From contig JAJJXM010000078.1 in NCBI GenBank assembly GCA_024516155.1, forward strand, positions 124,001 to 188,000: DNA of 64,000 bases, read 5' to 3'. This stretch comes from Pyronema omphalodes (lineage: Eukaryota > Ascomycota > Pezizomycetes > Pezizales > Pyronemataceae). Both the position numbers and the translations under genes were made by a program. The notes below the pieces were generated by a model. That model saw only the letters and a program-made list of their open reading frames with translations, was not told the DNA's origin and did not search any database. Positions 1 to 11,482 of the stretch are shown one piece after another (position 1 is the stretch's first letter; each line of letters starts with the position of its first letter).

Positions 1-221
1 CGTAGCTTGTAGTCAAGCGACAGTTTGCTGTTGCGGCGGTGGGCCCCGACATTCTCCGCCCACACCTGTAGCTGTCCCGGTGCTCCGGTGAGCTTCTCGG
101 GAATGTTGACCTTTGTGCCGTTTACGCTGTGTTCTTGGATATTCTTGAGTAGCCGACGGAAAGCGTCCATGCATTCCCAATACAAGGCGGATATTTGTTT
201 GTCTTCGGTCTTGGTGGCCAT
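1..221 (-). CDS. N-terminal part of a zinc-finger/ankyrin protein paralogue, cut by window edge
   Basis: Reading down from the ATG at 221-219, the minus strand encodes about 73 residues beginning MATKTEDKQISALYWEC, without a stop before the window edge. They match the first exon of the gene at 11,777-13,787 almost residue for residue, with identical tracts such as LTGAPGQLQVWAENVGAHRR and NSKLSLDYKL. Similarity continues upstream of the ATG to about position 360, so the duplication includes the 5' flank. Both copies face the same way about 13.5 kb apart, which suggests a tandem or segmental duplication. Function is unknown; the N-terminal domain precedes C2H2 fingers and ankyrin repeats in the full copy. 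Whether this copy is intact cannot be seen. Confidence 0.75.
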   Translation of the reverse strand, partial: MATKTEDKQISALYWECMDAFRRLLKNIQEHSVNGTKVNIPEKLTGAPGQLQVWAENVGAHRRNSKLSLDYKL

Positions 222-1194
222 GATGATGGTGATGACAATGAGTGGTTGTGGAGAAAGTGCGGGGTTTGGGATGTGGATGCTGGAAGAGGGGGCATATATG
301 TATAGCATGCGTTGGCGCCTATATGCAGGTCATCAGGAATCACTCTTCAACGGTGACCTGTGCAGATCACAGCATATCACTTCATCTGAGTGTCCTCGTG
401 GTTGGCGTAGGGTAATGCATGCATGCCAAAGACAGGAACGTACCGTACGATCATTGTTCATCTGAACGGTACATTCGTTGGTTCAGGCCATACATTCACC
501 AGGAGTGAAAACGTCAGGTCTCAGTCAGTCACCGAGCTGCTCGGCTATGCGGGGGCAGTCCAAGTAGTGTACTGGAATGACTCCCTCCATCTTCGCAAAA
601 GCCAACGACTTTGAATCCCTTGTTGCCCCCACTGCCATATCTTGATAACCGGGGTTTGCCCTCAAGGGAGGTTTTCCTGGTGGCCCGGGTTAAGTAGCCA
701 CTCTGTGTAGTGAAAGGGCGCTTGACATGGGTCAAGAGTATCCCCGCTTATCCTGATCCAGGCCTTCTCAGGTATACACAAGAAGCATGGGAAATATTTG
801 GGAGAAAAAGAAATGTCACAGTAATGTTGCGATTGTCATGACCTATCAGTTTGAAACATAAATGAAAACATTATTATTATCTTTGTATGCTCGGCTACGC
901 AACGGATCGAGTGACACCGACATGATCCGATACGATGATAAACGCGTTACCCCGCTCTTGGCACCAAGTATCTCCTGCGCAGCCTTGTCACTTATTGTAG
1001 TATTCAAAAAACCCTTCCGGTACAGTCAACTCGGGTTTTAACGTTGCGCCGGTACCGAATGGGTGTACCCTTTATGATATTCATGTTAATAATAGAGGAG
1101 GCATACACCACCCACCAGCCACAGAAACCGTTGGCCCAACCTGCGGTTGCTTTTTTGATTCACACACTTTACCGCCTAGTCACTTATGAGATGA
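222..1194. other. Intergenic, no gene recognised
   Basis: Apart from the 5' flank shared with the paralogue (to about 360), I see no coding pattern, RNA gene or clear repeat. The longer open frames here lack ATG starts or recognisable protein content. Confidence 0.5.
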
Positions 1195-1491
1195 AGCTAA
1201 TGCACAGGTGAGGTAGCGAGCTGGCCGGCTCTGGTGAAAAACACGCCGGCAGGGATACGCGTTGCGTCGCAACGCGTCGCGGTGAACAAGACAACGTGAG
1301 AAATGTACCACGCAAGAGCAATTTTGTAACCGCATCAAAATACAGTCGAACTGTACATGCAACTGCCAACCACTCAACTTTGACACATACGATAAAGGTG
1401 GTAATTAACTCGTGGACAGATATCCACCGCAAGTCTTTGTTTTATGTCGTGATAGAAGGATTCAATATGGGTTCTATTACGTATGTTCGCT
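1195..1491. repeat. Dispersed repeat R1, copy 1
   Basis: This stretch aligns along most of its length with 10,522-10,819 in the same orientation. Shared blocks include CAGGGATACGCGT, ACGACAACGTGAGA-like text, AAAGGTGGTAAT and the right end TATGTTCG. The copies are clearly diverged (roughly a quarter of positions by eye). No open frame is conserved between them, so this looks like an old non-coding repeat or a solo-LTR relic. No terminal repeats or target duplication were found. Confidence 0.6.
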
Positions 1492-2483
1492 AGCGGCGAC
1501 GGTGCCACGGGTACCAGATATGGTCCCGCTGGCGATAATTATTAGCCACTACCCATCGTTAAGAATCCATGATCGCACAGAAACCGAATTCTTTGGTTTC
1601 TGTGATGAATGATATTATCACGAAAAAAAACTCCGACTGATTGGGGTTTCTATTTACTTTTATTGCAGCACGCGCGACTCACCATCTGTGGAACATCATT
1701 CTGATACTAGTTCCTAAAATTGTGTGCTACGGAACATATAGTCCAAGTAGCGTCGGCACATTCTGCGCAAGCCAAAGTCGAGAGCATACATGGCACTGTA
1801 GGAGTCGAATGATCTCAAATGCGATATTTTCTGTCGCGCTTCCGCCCCACGCTTCACATCAGAATCCCCCTTCGCTAGTGTTCGGTTAAAAAGCGGCACT
1901 CCTGTGTCACTGGTATTTCCATTCCGTAGGCGTTAGTTTCTCTCACGCAAATTTGCCCATGTAATCTTTGAACGCCGAGTTGCTGCTCGAAAATGGGTTG
2001 CAGAGAGAATAGTTCTCAGCATCTTCAGTCTGCATGTGTATCATATCATCGTGAAGTCTATGAAAAGCCATTGTTCAAAACTCAAGGCAGTGTACGATTT
2101 GAGGCAGTCAACAATTGCAAGGCAATATCATGATTTTCAGGCCATTTTCCATGCTAACGTAATTTTATAATGATATGGCATCTGCAATGGACTTAAGAAA
2201 CATTTATCACTGTTTCAGTTAGCTGGAATGCCGGCTGAAGCCATATTCAAAGTGCAATTGTGGGCTGGATTTAACGCCGTCCAGCATAGTCATATTACGT
2301 GAGCACCCAACGGAAACGTTCTTGTCCATATCTCGTGAACCAAGCCAAGCGAATAGACTTCAGCGTCGTTGCGCGCATATGTGGCACACCGTGCCACTAT
2401 CAAATCGGTCCTGCGATTTCGGCAAGCTTCAAAATCATGGATAAAATCTGGGAAGTGACACAGTGGTATCAGCTATAAAATGG
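1492..2483. other. Intergenic, no gene recognised
   Basis: AT-leaning unique sequence. No ATG-initiated frame with protein-like composition, no RNA gene and no repeat were recognised. Confidence 0.4.
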
Positions 2484-2621
2484 ATAGGCTATCCAAGAAG
2501 TACGTTCCAATTGCTGCATAGTGGATTACTGTCTCAGTTTTCTACTGTTGCTATAGGCTATCCAAGAAGTACGATTCAATTCCTGCATAGTGAATTACTA
2601 CCTCAGCTTTGTATTATGGCT
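2484..2621 (+). repeat. Two-copy 69-bp tandem repeat
   Basis: ATAGGCTATCCAAGAAGTAC occurs at 2484 and again at 2553, a 69-bp period. The rest of each unit also aligns (AATT-CTGCATAGTG-ATTACT). The period is divisible by three and one frame is open through both copies, but that frame has no recognisable protein content. Confidence 0.75.
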
Positions 2622-3043
2622 GTAAAAACAAAAACGGTAGAACCTCTACTCAATCATCGGCCCGTTATCCTTTCGTTACGCATCGTCGCGCCACATTACA
2701 CGGCTAGCCCACTGTAAACCATTCGTTACGCAACAGGAAAATGATTATGTAATACATGGACAGTTTCCCAAGCGTTTATTTTTTATGCAACACAGGGCTA
2801 TCATATACCCATTGCAAACAACCAGACATCACCGTATATTTCAAGAGCCGAAACCAATCACCTTGCAAAAATATCCTCTGTGCTGTTACCCAATTCATCT
2901 CCCACCCCTCAGCAGTTACCGCTACGGGAACAGGCACGACTCTGCCTCAACTTGCACTCGGCTCCCTGTCCACCCTCTTTTCTTGCAGCCCTACCACGTC
3001 CTCCATTACCACCTCTACTTTCTTCTCCGGAACCAGTGGATGC

Positions 3044-3872
3044 ATTCGAAGTAGGGATGCACACGAGACGAGACGAGACGAGACCGAGCTAGGTCTCGAG
3101 ACGTCTCGTCTCCTGGGATTTTCGTCTCGTAAGTCTCGAGACGTCTCGAGCGCTCGACGAGATGCTCGAGACTTTTTGCTAAAAAGAAAAAGCAAAAAGA
3201 ACTTAGAGAAAAGAACAAATAAAAAAACTAAAAAAAAAACTACAATTCCTGCAGATATTGCGTTTTCCAATTCCCTTCCTCTTCGTCATCCCCTATTTCC
3301 TACTCTCCAAAATAGGTAACTCGGAAAATGAAAAAAAGTACAAAACAAATCACAATTCCTTCGAGTATTGCCTTTCTGGATTCTCATGTTCTTTGTGCTC
3401 TTCAATCTCACAATCCTCAATCTCTAGCAGTCCGTTCTAACTTTTGATGAGGAGTATTGCGGTTGTAGTTTTGCCTAGCAAGCGATTCCTATTATTCGTG
3501 ACTATATTTCCTAAACATGTAGTCAGCGAAGGGTCCTTCAATTCAGTGAGAAGCATTACCGGCATCAGAGAATAGTCGTTCAGAGGGAACATTAGAACAA
3601 CCCTAGCGCTCAGCCTACTAGCTCGCAGTATGGCTTCTGCTGCTATCTGAAATTGCCATGAATTATGCATATTTGAATTTCTCATTTTGTCATTTTTTCC
3701 AAATCTTTACATATATTTCCTATGTCTCGAAAAGTCTCGAGCTTATCTCGAGCTTTTCAAAAAAAAGTCTCGAGAGGTCTCGTCTCGTGAAAATCTAGTC
3801 TTGTCGGTCTCGAGACTAAAGCTCGACCTCTCGTCTCGAGCCGCTCGTCTCGTGTGCATCCCTAATTTGAAG
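3044..3872. mobile_element. hAT-like non-autonomous TIR element (MITE)
   Basis: The element spans 3052-3864 (813 bp). It begins TAGGGATGCACACGAGACGA and ends with the inverse complement ...CTCGTGTGCATCCCTA. It is bounded by 8-bp direct repeats, ATTCGAAG (3044-3051) and ATTTGAAG (3865-3872), which match at 7 of 8 positions. An 8-bp duplication with (C/T)AGGG-type termini is the signature of the hAT superfamily. Both subterminal regions (about 120-150 bp each) are dense in GAGAC/CTCGAG repeats in both orientations, as is common for hAT transposase binding regions. The interior is AT-rich with no transposase frame, so it would depend on an autonomous relative. The TSD mismatch suggests a moderately old insertion. 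Confidence 0.85.
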
Positions 3873-4314
3873 CTTCCCCCTGTTTGTCAGCATTACCTTT
3901 CTTCCTCCCCCTCCACCTCCGCGCCCGTGCCCGCGCCGGCCTGCACCTCCGCTTCCACTTCCACCTTCGTGTCCTGCTGTCGCTATGCCTCTGCTGCCGC
4001 CTCATCCCCTACCCTTTCTCGTCTTCCCTCGACCTCTGTTACCACCATTGTCAATTTCCTCTCGAACCCCGTTCAGCAGCACGCCTCAGTAGCTTTATCC
4101 TCACGCCTCAATCTTTTCTATTTCTCATCCCAGCATCACAGAAAATTTCTCTCCTAATAGATTTCCTGTATTCTTTGCCGACTTTTGTATTCTTATATCA
4201 TAGCCTGCTGTGGTACTACCTGATAGACTTATGGATAGGTATTGTCTTGATTTTCTGCGGGTTTTAACGGTGAGACCCGGTGTGGCATAGGATGAGTAGG
4301 GGTGTAGTGCAGTT
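3873..4314. other. Pyrimidine-rich low-complexity stretch
   Basis: The plus strand is strongly C/T-rich (runs of CTTCC, CCACCTCC) from about 3880 to 4080, and the sequence just left of the hAT element is similar. The element therefore seems to have landed inside a longer low-complexity tract. Frames are open because of composition, not because of a recognisable protein. Confidence 0.45.
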
Positions 4315-4590
4315 GTTGATGTGTCAGAAACTGGATTTGTTGACGATCAAAATGGGGTGGAGGGAAGAGCAGTAGCGGATGAGGATTCAGCGGGCTGAGA
4401 TGATGATGTTGAAGGTGTAATTAGTGCTGCCTATCAGGATTATGAGGCGATAGATAAATTTCCATGGAGCCGTGTTATCCCTATGGTTCATGAAATGGTT
4501 ATAAAATTGGTGCATAAATCATGTATAAATCTCGAAATTTCCCCACCAAATCATAATCTAGGTTTATTACCTGTTTACAATCTTATTGGG
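4315..4590 (+). pseudogene. Possible decayed exon
   Basis: One frame starting at 4315 reads about 90 codons with ordinary acidic protein composition (…VDVSETGFVDDQNGVEG…). It contains a single TGA near 4396-4398 and continues DDDVEGVISAAYQDYEAIDK and KFPWSRVIPMVHEMV. No ATG or splice context is evident and I do not recognise the family. It may be a remnant of the gene disrupted by the neighbouring repeats, or chance. Confidence 0.2.
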
Positions 4591-4621
4591 TATTTCTTAC
4601 AACCTATTTAATCCTCGTTTA

Positions 4622-4790
4622 CATTTTATTTACAACCCCACTTACAACTTGTTTATTTACTATTTACAACCCCACTTACAATTTATTTATTTATTATTTA
4701 CAACCCCACTTACAATTTGTTTTTGTATTATTTACAACCCCACTTACTATTTGTTTATTTATTATTTACAACCCCACTTAAACATCATTT
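4622..4790 (+). repeat. 34-bp minisatellite, five units
   Basis: TACAACCCCACTTA recurs at 4631, 4665, 4699, 4733 and 4767, an exact 34-bp period. The units are separated by variable T/A-rich tails (TTTGTTTATTTATTAT). Shorter diverged fragments (TTACAATTT) continue to about 4860. The period is not divisible by three, so this is non-coding. Confidence 0.9.
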
Positions 4791-6884
4791 ACAATTTGTT
4801 TTGTCATTGTTTACAATTTCTTTTGTTGTCGTCTACAATCTCTTCTTCCATTGTTTACGTGACTATTTACTCCACACCTTGCATTCTGTAATACCCCCAT
4901 ACACTGCAAAATAATCTAGCAAGTTTATTGAGTGGTGTTAATGTTTATAATCCAAGATAAACTAGCAAAATAACTGTAGTTTGATTTACAGACGAAGATC
5001 ATTGATAATAAGGAATTTCATCAATTTCTGTGAGGTAAGTAGAACAGGAATGAGAACTCACCAAGCCAGCAGGATCCGAAGCCTTTTAGAATAGCCTATA
5101 TCGATCAGCATTGTTCTGTTCTCTCAGTCAATATTTCGCCTTACAAATTTCATTGATCAGTCTTTCACAGAATCTGCAATGGTTGTGTATTTTCAATAGA
5201 TGGCGGGTTCGCATCTGCGAACTCAGGATGGGAATTCGTCAGGAATTGAGCGAATGCTGAAGATATAGGGAGCCTGTTGAGAATCTGAAAGCCTGTCTTC
5301 AGCGAAAAATCTGGACTAGGCTGGACATTTTCAAGGTCCAAAAGGCGCTAAAATGCAAGCTAGTATACCATAGTGTCCCCCCACTCCGTCTTCCTGGACT
5401 CCACCGGAATGGAATTCCCGGTTCTCCTTCCTTGCCAACCTCAGCTCTTCCATACAAGCTAATCTCCATTGATTCCAGTCCTACACTGCTCCCCTGCGCT
5501 CACCTACCCAGGGAGATAACTAGCTGTTGCGATCACATTCCCTATACTCTTACCCTGCATAGCTGATAATGCTGTATGTCGGACGAAATCGAAGGGGAAA
5601 TGCCGGAGGAAGTAAAAGTTGTCTATGAGGTGGTTCTGAATGACTCACGGAAAAAAATCGATATACTTCTATACAAGAATTTGTGGGATTTTTTGTTTGC
5701 AATGAGCACCGATATTTGTTGAGAAATACAGGTGCGGCTTGGTGAGCAGGCAAATGATTATCATGAGGATTTGTTTTATTTCACGTCATGTTTGAATTGC
5801 AAAATTAATATGATAACCCATGGCCATTTTTTTTTTCTTTTTGTCTCAGGGCGACATTCCGTCCATTTGATGGAATGCAATGTAGAATTCACCGAAGCCT
5901 CCTTGTATGGTCGGTTTGAATTAACATCATTTACAATTGATGGGACCATTTGCCGAATGCCGAGAGTTTTTATGCAACAGGCCGTTATATCTTCTGGCTT
6001 TATAACTGTGATGGATTAAACCTTGAATAACCTACCCGGTGCATAAAGATTTTGGTGGGGCATGGTTATAACATATGCAATTTGTATAGCAGACATGTAC
6101 CATAGGGATATATATATTTGCAGCTGTTCGGCAGCTGTGCTTCCAGAAGCTGATGCTGCATTAGTATGATCGTGCATTGGCGCATCTTGGCAAATGGTAA
6201 AGGCTGCTGCAATTCTGTAAGGCTGAAACGTAGGCAGACAACCCGGTCCTTGGGAATTAACCTTGTGCATGTCCGGCAGCGCCACGTGAGACGGGTGTCT
6301 GCATACAGTAGGAGCATGGGATGATTTCTGACCCCCGTCCTCGCTTGCAGGTGCGCTGTGCCGGGAAATCGGCCGCCTCAATTGGTTTGCTGCAGTATGT
6401 AGAATGTATTCCCAAACCATACTCATCCGCGCAACCCATACTAAAACATTGTTTGAATAGTCTAACCGCACCGGTTTTGCCGTGCCCAATTGACAATGTC
6501 GACGATATTGCACTACTGTTTACCCACGCCATCAACTGCCGTTTACTCAATAATCGTATACGTGGATAATATATATGAAAATTCAATATTCCAAGTGTTC
6601 CCAAGTTCGCATCATGTTGTGATGCGCCGCAGTGATATAATTGGTATTGTAAATTTGTGTTGACATTTTCTCACGCCCATGCGAAATCTCAACAACCACT
6701 GAACCGATGGAGATGATTTGTTGAACCGTTGGAATAGCGAATATTCATTTGGTTGAATAGAGATTTTTACATTTTTTTCATACAGGTCTATTTCTCTCGT
6801 CCTCATGGATTCTCATGCGTTCCCATTTCTCCACCTCAGCCCCAGACAGCGATACTTACCATCGCTTCCATTCAGTTTGGGAGG
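4791..6884. other. Intergenic, no gene recognised
   Basis: No supported gene. The longest open frame (6016-6513, minus) starts with GTG, lacks an ATG and has no recognisable domain, so I leave it out. Confidence 0.4.
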
Positions 6885-6921
6885 CACTCGTGCCTAAGGA
6901 TGGTGGCTTTGGGCACGAGTG
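6885..6921. repeat. 10-bp stem hairpin
   Basis: CACTCGTGCC (6885-6894) is perfectly complementary to GGCACGAGTG (6912-6921) across a 17-nt loop. The left arm and loop (CTCGTGCCTAAGGATGGTGG) recur nearly unchanged at 15,776, so this is probably part of a short dispersed element. Confidence 0.5.
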
Positions 6922-7432
6922 GGGATTGGAGATGGTACCGACGACATCGCCAACGTAGACGGGGTCACATTTCAAGATTGAGATCTTGGAAATCTTAACT
7001 GGGTCGCAGGAAAGATCGCCGAATCGTGGAGGGACTGGCGGGCCATGCTGCTTTCCTGATGCCGCTCACCACGTATCGTAAACCCCGAAGATGCGATCAG
7101 AGTTGAGTGTAATAGGGCGGCATTGGTTGTCATAAGCCACATAAAACGTCCCGTTGTTACTGCAAGCGCTCCTGGCCGACGTCATTCCACCGTTGACATG
7201 TGCTGGATGAGTGGAGGCTTAGACTCTAGGGTACTTACAGGAAGCGACCTTGAGCCTTCAGGCAGCAATACCATATTCCAAATTCCCTCATTCAGCAGCC
7301 TCTATGATCCATTTTATAGTTCAATTCAGTGTCTCGCAATCAGGTGCGGTTGACAAGTGTTGTGAAGTAGAATCTGTTTTCCTATAATCTGCAAGGACGA
7401 ATGCAAAACCTCGCTATGTATTACGGCAATGA

Positions 7433-7651
7433 ATCTGTATAAACGAGGGACAGAGAATAATTTTGCAACGCAATAGCACCCGAAAACCGACCAACCCACA
7501 AACCCAAATGAACTGTTGCCACAACGACGCGGTAGCACCGCTAACTAACATAGCGCATGCGCTCCACATAATTGCACGGGCATATCCAAGAGAGTGTTTA
7601 AGTGCACGGCAAAAATACAGCGGTTATGTAGATTAAACACGGAGGTGGTGG
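7433..7651 (+). repeat. Dispersed repeat R3, copy 1
   Basis: About 220 bp from ATCTGTATAAACGAGGGA to TAAACACGGAGGTGGTGG, matching copy 2 at 8180-8418 in direct orientation. The shared core is GCGCATGCGCTCCACATAATT. The exon fragment at 7598-7936 lies between the two copies, and the frame of that exon runs into the end of this copy. Confidence 0.7.
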
Positions 7652-7936
7652 TGTGTACCTTCTTTCACGATGTCGCTCAAGCTGGTTCTGACAGCCCTTA
7701 ACTGCTCCAAATAGCACGGATGTACTTTCGCATTTTCTTCCGTTAAGAGCATCGTTCCGTAGGAACGTCACAGACTCTTCAAGGACATGGTGTAGGGCTG
7801 TGACTTCCAGGTGAAGGCTCTGAACTTCCTTCGGGGCTGATTCAACACCATCGACGTACTCTTTAAGCGTTGCAGCGATCTGGCCGGCAAGACTGAGGAA
7901 GCCAGCAACGGCCGCTGCGATGCTCAACGGATCCAT
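7598..7936 (-). pseudogene. 5' exon fragment of a fungal STAND/ankyrin-type gene
   Basis: From the ATG at 7936 the minus strand encodes MDPLSIAAAVAGFLSLAGQI followed by a helical segment with ...TALHHVLEESVTFLRN... This is the characteristic N-terminal domain of many Pezizomycotina NACHT/ankyrin (STAND-like) proteins. About 92 codons are protein-like, ending ...GCQNQLERHRERR. A plausible 5' splice site (AG/GTACAC, GT at 7658-7657) follows. Instead of a second exon the sequence enters dispersed repeat R3. The open frame simply runs 19 more codons to a stop at 7598. The remainder of the gene is missing, so I call it a truncated or captured fragment. Family proteins usually run to several hundred residues or more. 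Confidence 0.7.
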
Positions 7937-8179
7937 AGCTCGTCGATGGTATTTGCGGTGCAGTTGCGACTGATCGAAAGCATCGTAGATGTTACTAAGA
8001 ATGTCGATATGGCAGGAGAACACGATGGTTGTTGATGATGAAGATGGCTGGGACGGTTGACCTGAAGAGACGTGCATTCCTTACCCCATCTTCCCCGCAT
8101 TTTCAATATCTGCTGACGAGGCTCTGCAATGTATGCACGTCAATCGATTGAGAGGCTCTTTTTTTATATAAGCCAATAC

Positions 8180-8418
8180 ATCTGTATATACGAGGGATAG
8201 AGAAAAATTTCACTTTCACTTTTGATCTGTTGCAACGCAACAGCGCAACACCCGACCGAAACCCACCCACCCGAATGAACTGTTGCCAGAACGACGCAGC
8301 TCCACCGCTGACTTACACAGCGCATGCGCTCCACATAATTGCACGCGCACACCGAACAGAGTGTTTGTGTGCACTGCAAAATACTGCGGTTATGTAGAAT
8401 AAACACGGAGATGGTAGT
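8180..8418 (+). repeat. Dispersed repeat R3, copy 2
   Basis: Direct copy of 7433-7651, with the same right end (AAACACGGAG-TGGT) and the shared GCGCATGCGCTCCACATAATT core. It carries an additional internal stretch (TTGATCTGTTGCAACGCAAC) that copy 3 also has. Confidence 0.7.
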
Positions 8419-9104
8419 ATTTATGTATCTGATATATTTAGGTTATTTTTGAGCTTATTGTGGCATCGTACTTCTGACATTTTGAGGATAATAATTGTAT
8501 GCGTGCTATCTTTTGGCAAGTTTTGTGGCATAATATCAAGATTTGGCCGGATAATAGTGTCTCAAGTAGAAAACTGTGGTTGTGTAACAATGAAGAGCTA
8601 CTCAAGAATGGTAACGCGACTTTGGTAATGAGAATTACTAAAATTGCAAGCAACACTTACAAAGGCCCAGTAAAGACTCTATTCTTCATCATGTACGGGA
8701 GGCTATAATGGTGTTTGAGCAAGATGCGATTGATGTCTGACTTGCAAAATGCCGGATGCAGTCGTCAATAGCTAGCAACGAACATCACATTTTATGAGCT
8801 ACAGACTGCAAGATACGATGAAAACCTCTGGAATCTGGTTTGTTTAAACCGGGGAGATGTGATGTATATCACGAAGAATACTGGTAGTTATTGATTTCAA
8901 GACGTATTATCTAATGTGAAATTGAAATTTCTATACTGAAGGATAAAAAGGATCAAGACATACTACCTAGATTTTCCCCAAATTCCACCTCCTTCCCTCC
9001 CCCGCCCTCTCCACCACACTCGCCGGATACATCAACTACAGCTCCTTCACCAGACCTGATAGTGTGTTAATTTTTATAACCACTGATTCATTTGCACTCA
9101 TAAT
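8419..9104. other. Intergenic between inverted R3 copies, no gene recognised
   Basis: AT-rich sequence lying between copies 2 and 3 of R3, which face each other. No transposase-like frame is present. Confidence 0.4.
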
Positions 9105-9301
9105 ACATTCTGTACGGTCTACATAATTATTTTGCACCATGGGCGCTTACAATTTTGCGGAGCGCCTGCGCCCTTATGTCAGTCAGGGGGGTGGCTGAAT
9201 CGTCGTGGCAACAGTTCATTTGGGTAGGTGGGTGGCTTGTCTGTCGGGTGTTGCGTTGCAACAGATCAAAAAAAAAAAATCGTTCCTAGTATATAACAGA
9301 T
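9105..9301 (-). repeat. Dispersed repeat R3, copy 3 (inverted)
   Basis: The reverse complement reads ATCTGTTATATACTAGGA, then GATCTGTTGCAACGCAACAC, then GCGCTCCGCAAAATTG, which parallels copies 1 and 2. It includes an A12-type homopolymer not seen in the others. It is the most diverged copy. Confidence 0.6.
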
Positions 9302-10521
9302 GCATTGCCGTAGCTAAGCCTGATGATCATGACGAGTTTGTTATTAGAAATAAATATCCATGACAAATACATAGTGTTGGACGGCAGCTCAATAAACCAA
9401 TGAATAATGTTGATGGACTGAGAGTCGAGGTTGGGATTGGTCCATCTACGGGAGAAGAATGCGGCGTCAATCTTATTTAATTGCAAACACGACGGCGCTG
9501 TCAGGGCCCTAGGACAGCCAGTGAGACATAGCGTTGTAGTTTTGTTCTTATGTCTTCTGGAAAGTGAGTGGGTGGACCGTTGGTAATGGGACCGCGAAGC
9601 AGTTCGAGATTGTCAAGGGCACGAGTTTGCTTGTGCAGCGTTCCGACAGTGGAGTGTTTTTCCTGCATAACATGCGGCTGTGAACCGCATACATAGATGG
9701 GACGCTAGCTGCGAGGGCACAGGGAGGCGGAGAGTGGTGATCAATCGAGGGGCTGAAAGATGCGGATTCTGGCCGCGATGGGCCTGGATGCCTTAGAGCT
9801 TGAGATCGGGTGGCAGAGCGAGGTTCCAGATGCTGACAGAGTGGAGGCAATGAGAAGTGATGTGGTAGAATGCTACAATATGTCTCGCTGAAATTTGCGT
9901 GTGTGGTACAGGAATGAAGACATAGCCCAGTGACATGCGGTATGTCCTCTCAAGTCGTATGGCACTGGTCAGTAATGTTCAAAACCGTACACTGAATATC
10001 GAACGGAATGTGAAAGCCTGTAATCTCTATCAGCACCACGACGTCATTATAGCCCAGATGCTTCCTGAAGATCTCACGAGTTGTGGGCATGAGCTTGATC
10101 CTCTGTCTGCCACCTGATAACTGGTCCGTGATGGCTTGGCGTCTGGGATATTGTAAAGTAACATGACATTAATGCATCTCGCCAAGCACCCATCTGAACT
10201 ACCAAATCCAGGATAGCGCATTTGCTTGATGTAGGCTAAGCCTCCTTCCGTCAGGGTTTATTGTAGGAATGCATATCCTTTCCCCAATATCGTATATCAT
10301 AGGCAAGAGAAATAGCGGCCTCGCATGTTTATGCGGGCAGGGTAAGTGTTGTCTGCGCACTCACGGTCCCAGTCTGACGGAACCCAGCGGGAGTCTTACA
10401 CAAGTGAGGGCACGCGACCGCAAGATATCTTGTACAACGATAATCGCTCCAGCAGTGGACTTCAAGACTGCGGTCACTTGTTTGATTTACGCCCTAGATT
10501 TGTTGGACCCTTATCAGATGC
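9302..10521. other. Intergenic, no gene recognised
   Basis: No protein family, RNA gene or repeat could be recognised on either strand. Confidence 0.4.
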
Positions 10522-10819
10522 AGCTAGTGCATAGGCAAGCTAAGCGAGCTGACCGGCTGTGGTATCGTACATAGCACGCTTGCAGGGATACGCGTCGCGT
10601 TGCATCGCATCGCGATGAACACGACAACGTGAGACGTGCATGATGTCACACCAGACCACACGAACGCAATCTCGTGATCGCACCAAGATACAACTGCCAA
10701 GCTCACGATGTTAACACCAATGTTAAAGGTGGTAATGAACTCATGGACGGATATCAACCCCAGGTTTTTGTTGTGTGTTGTGATAGTTTCATAAATTGTT
10801 TTAATCACGCATGTTCGAC
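10522..10819. repeat. Dispersed repeat R1, copy 2
   Basis: Diverged direct copy of 1195-1491. The shared blocks are those listed for copy 1. Confidence 0.6.
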
Positions 10820-11482
10820 AACGGTACAAGAGACATGAGAACTAGTGACCAGCATGACATCTGAACGCACACCTGACGAGACAAACGGAGCCACAATTAT
10901 ACATGATTCTGACGGCTACAGAATAAAAATTGCATTCATTCCCCGGTACCAACTCACGATACATATTCCATGGTCTTGTATCCATAAAAACAGAAGGAAG
11001 CGCCAGCTCTGTAGTCGTACACAGATACTGCGACGTAACGAACGCTTTTGCTCAATACAAAAATCGTTCCTTGGGATAACAAAATGTTCATATCGCCGCA
11101 CTTCATCAGCGGGTGAGGACTAATAAAGAATTGCGACATTAGCGCTCCCAGCCGCCTATTCTCTCCTTCGGTTCCATGGCGCCCGCGAGCAGACCGCGAG
11201 ACTTCATGAAGGTGTCAGTATTACTGCAGCGTACAATCGCAGAAGAAATCAAACGACGTCAGCGTTACGTTGGGCATGGCGGTTCGGGCGATGGCAGTTA
11301 GAAACGAGGACAGCGGTAGTTCTCAAAGAGATTGATTGGTGTCATCGTGTGACAAAGGAGCCAGGGGACAATTTTGCTTTGAACACCGTTTATTCTACAA
11401 CTACCAAAATGACTCCATTAAGAAAGCGAAGCTTGTTGTCCGTCCAAACCACGTAAAGTCGGGCGAAACACAGCGACGCCTA
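10820..11482. other. Intergenic downstream of the ankyrin gene
   Basis: No gene recognised. The 3' UTR and polyadenylation region of the minus-strand gene at 11,777-13,787 would lie in its right part. Confidence 0.35.

Noticed and set aside
3052..3864. hAT transposase gene inside the TIR element
   Set aside because: Neither strand has a frame with RNase-H-like, BED or hATC dimerisation motifs. The longest frames are composition-driven.
6016..6513. 165-codon frame on the minus strand as a gene
   Set aside because: GTG start, no ATG, no recognisable domain, unusual composition and no splice-site support.
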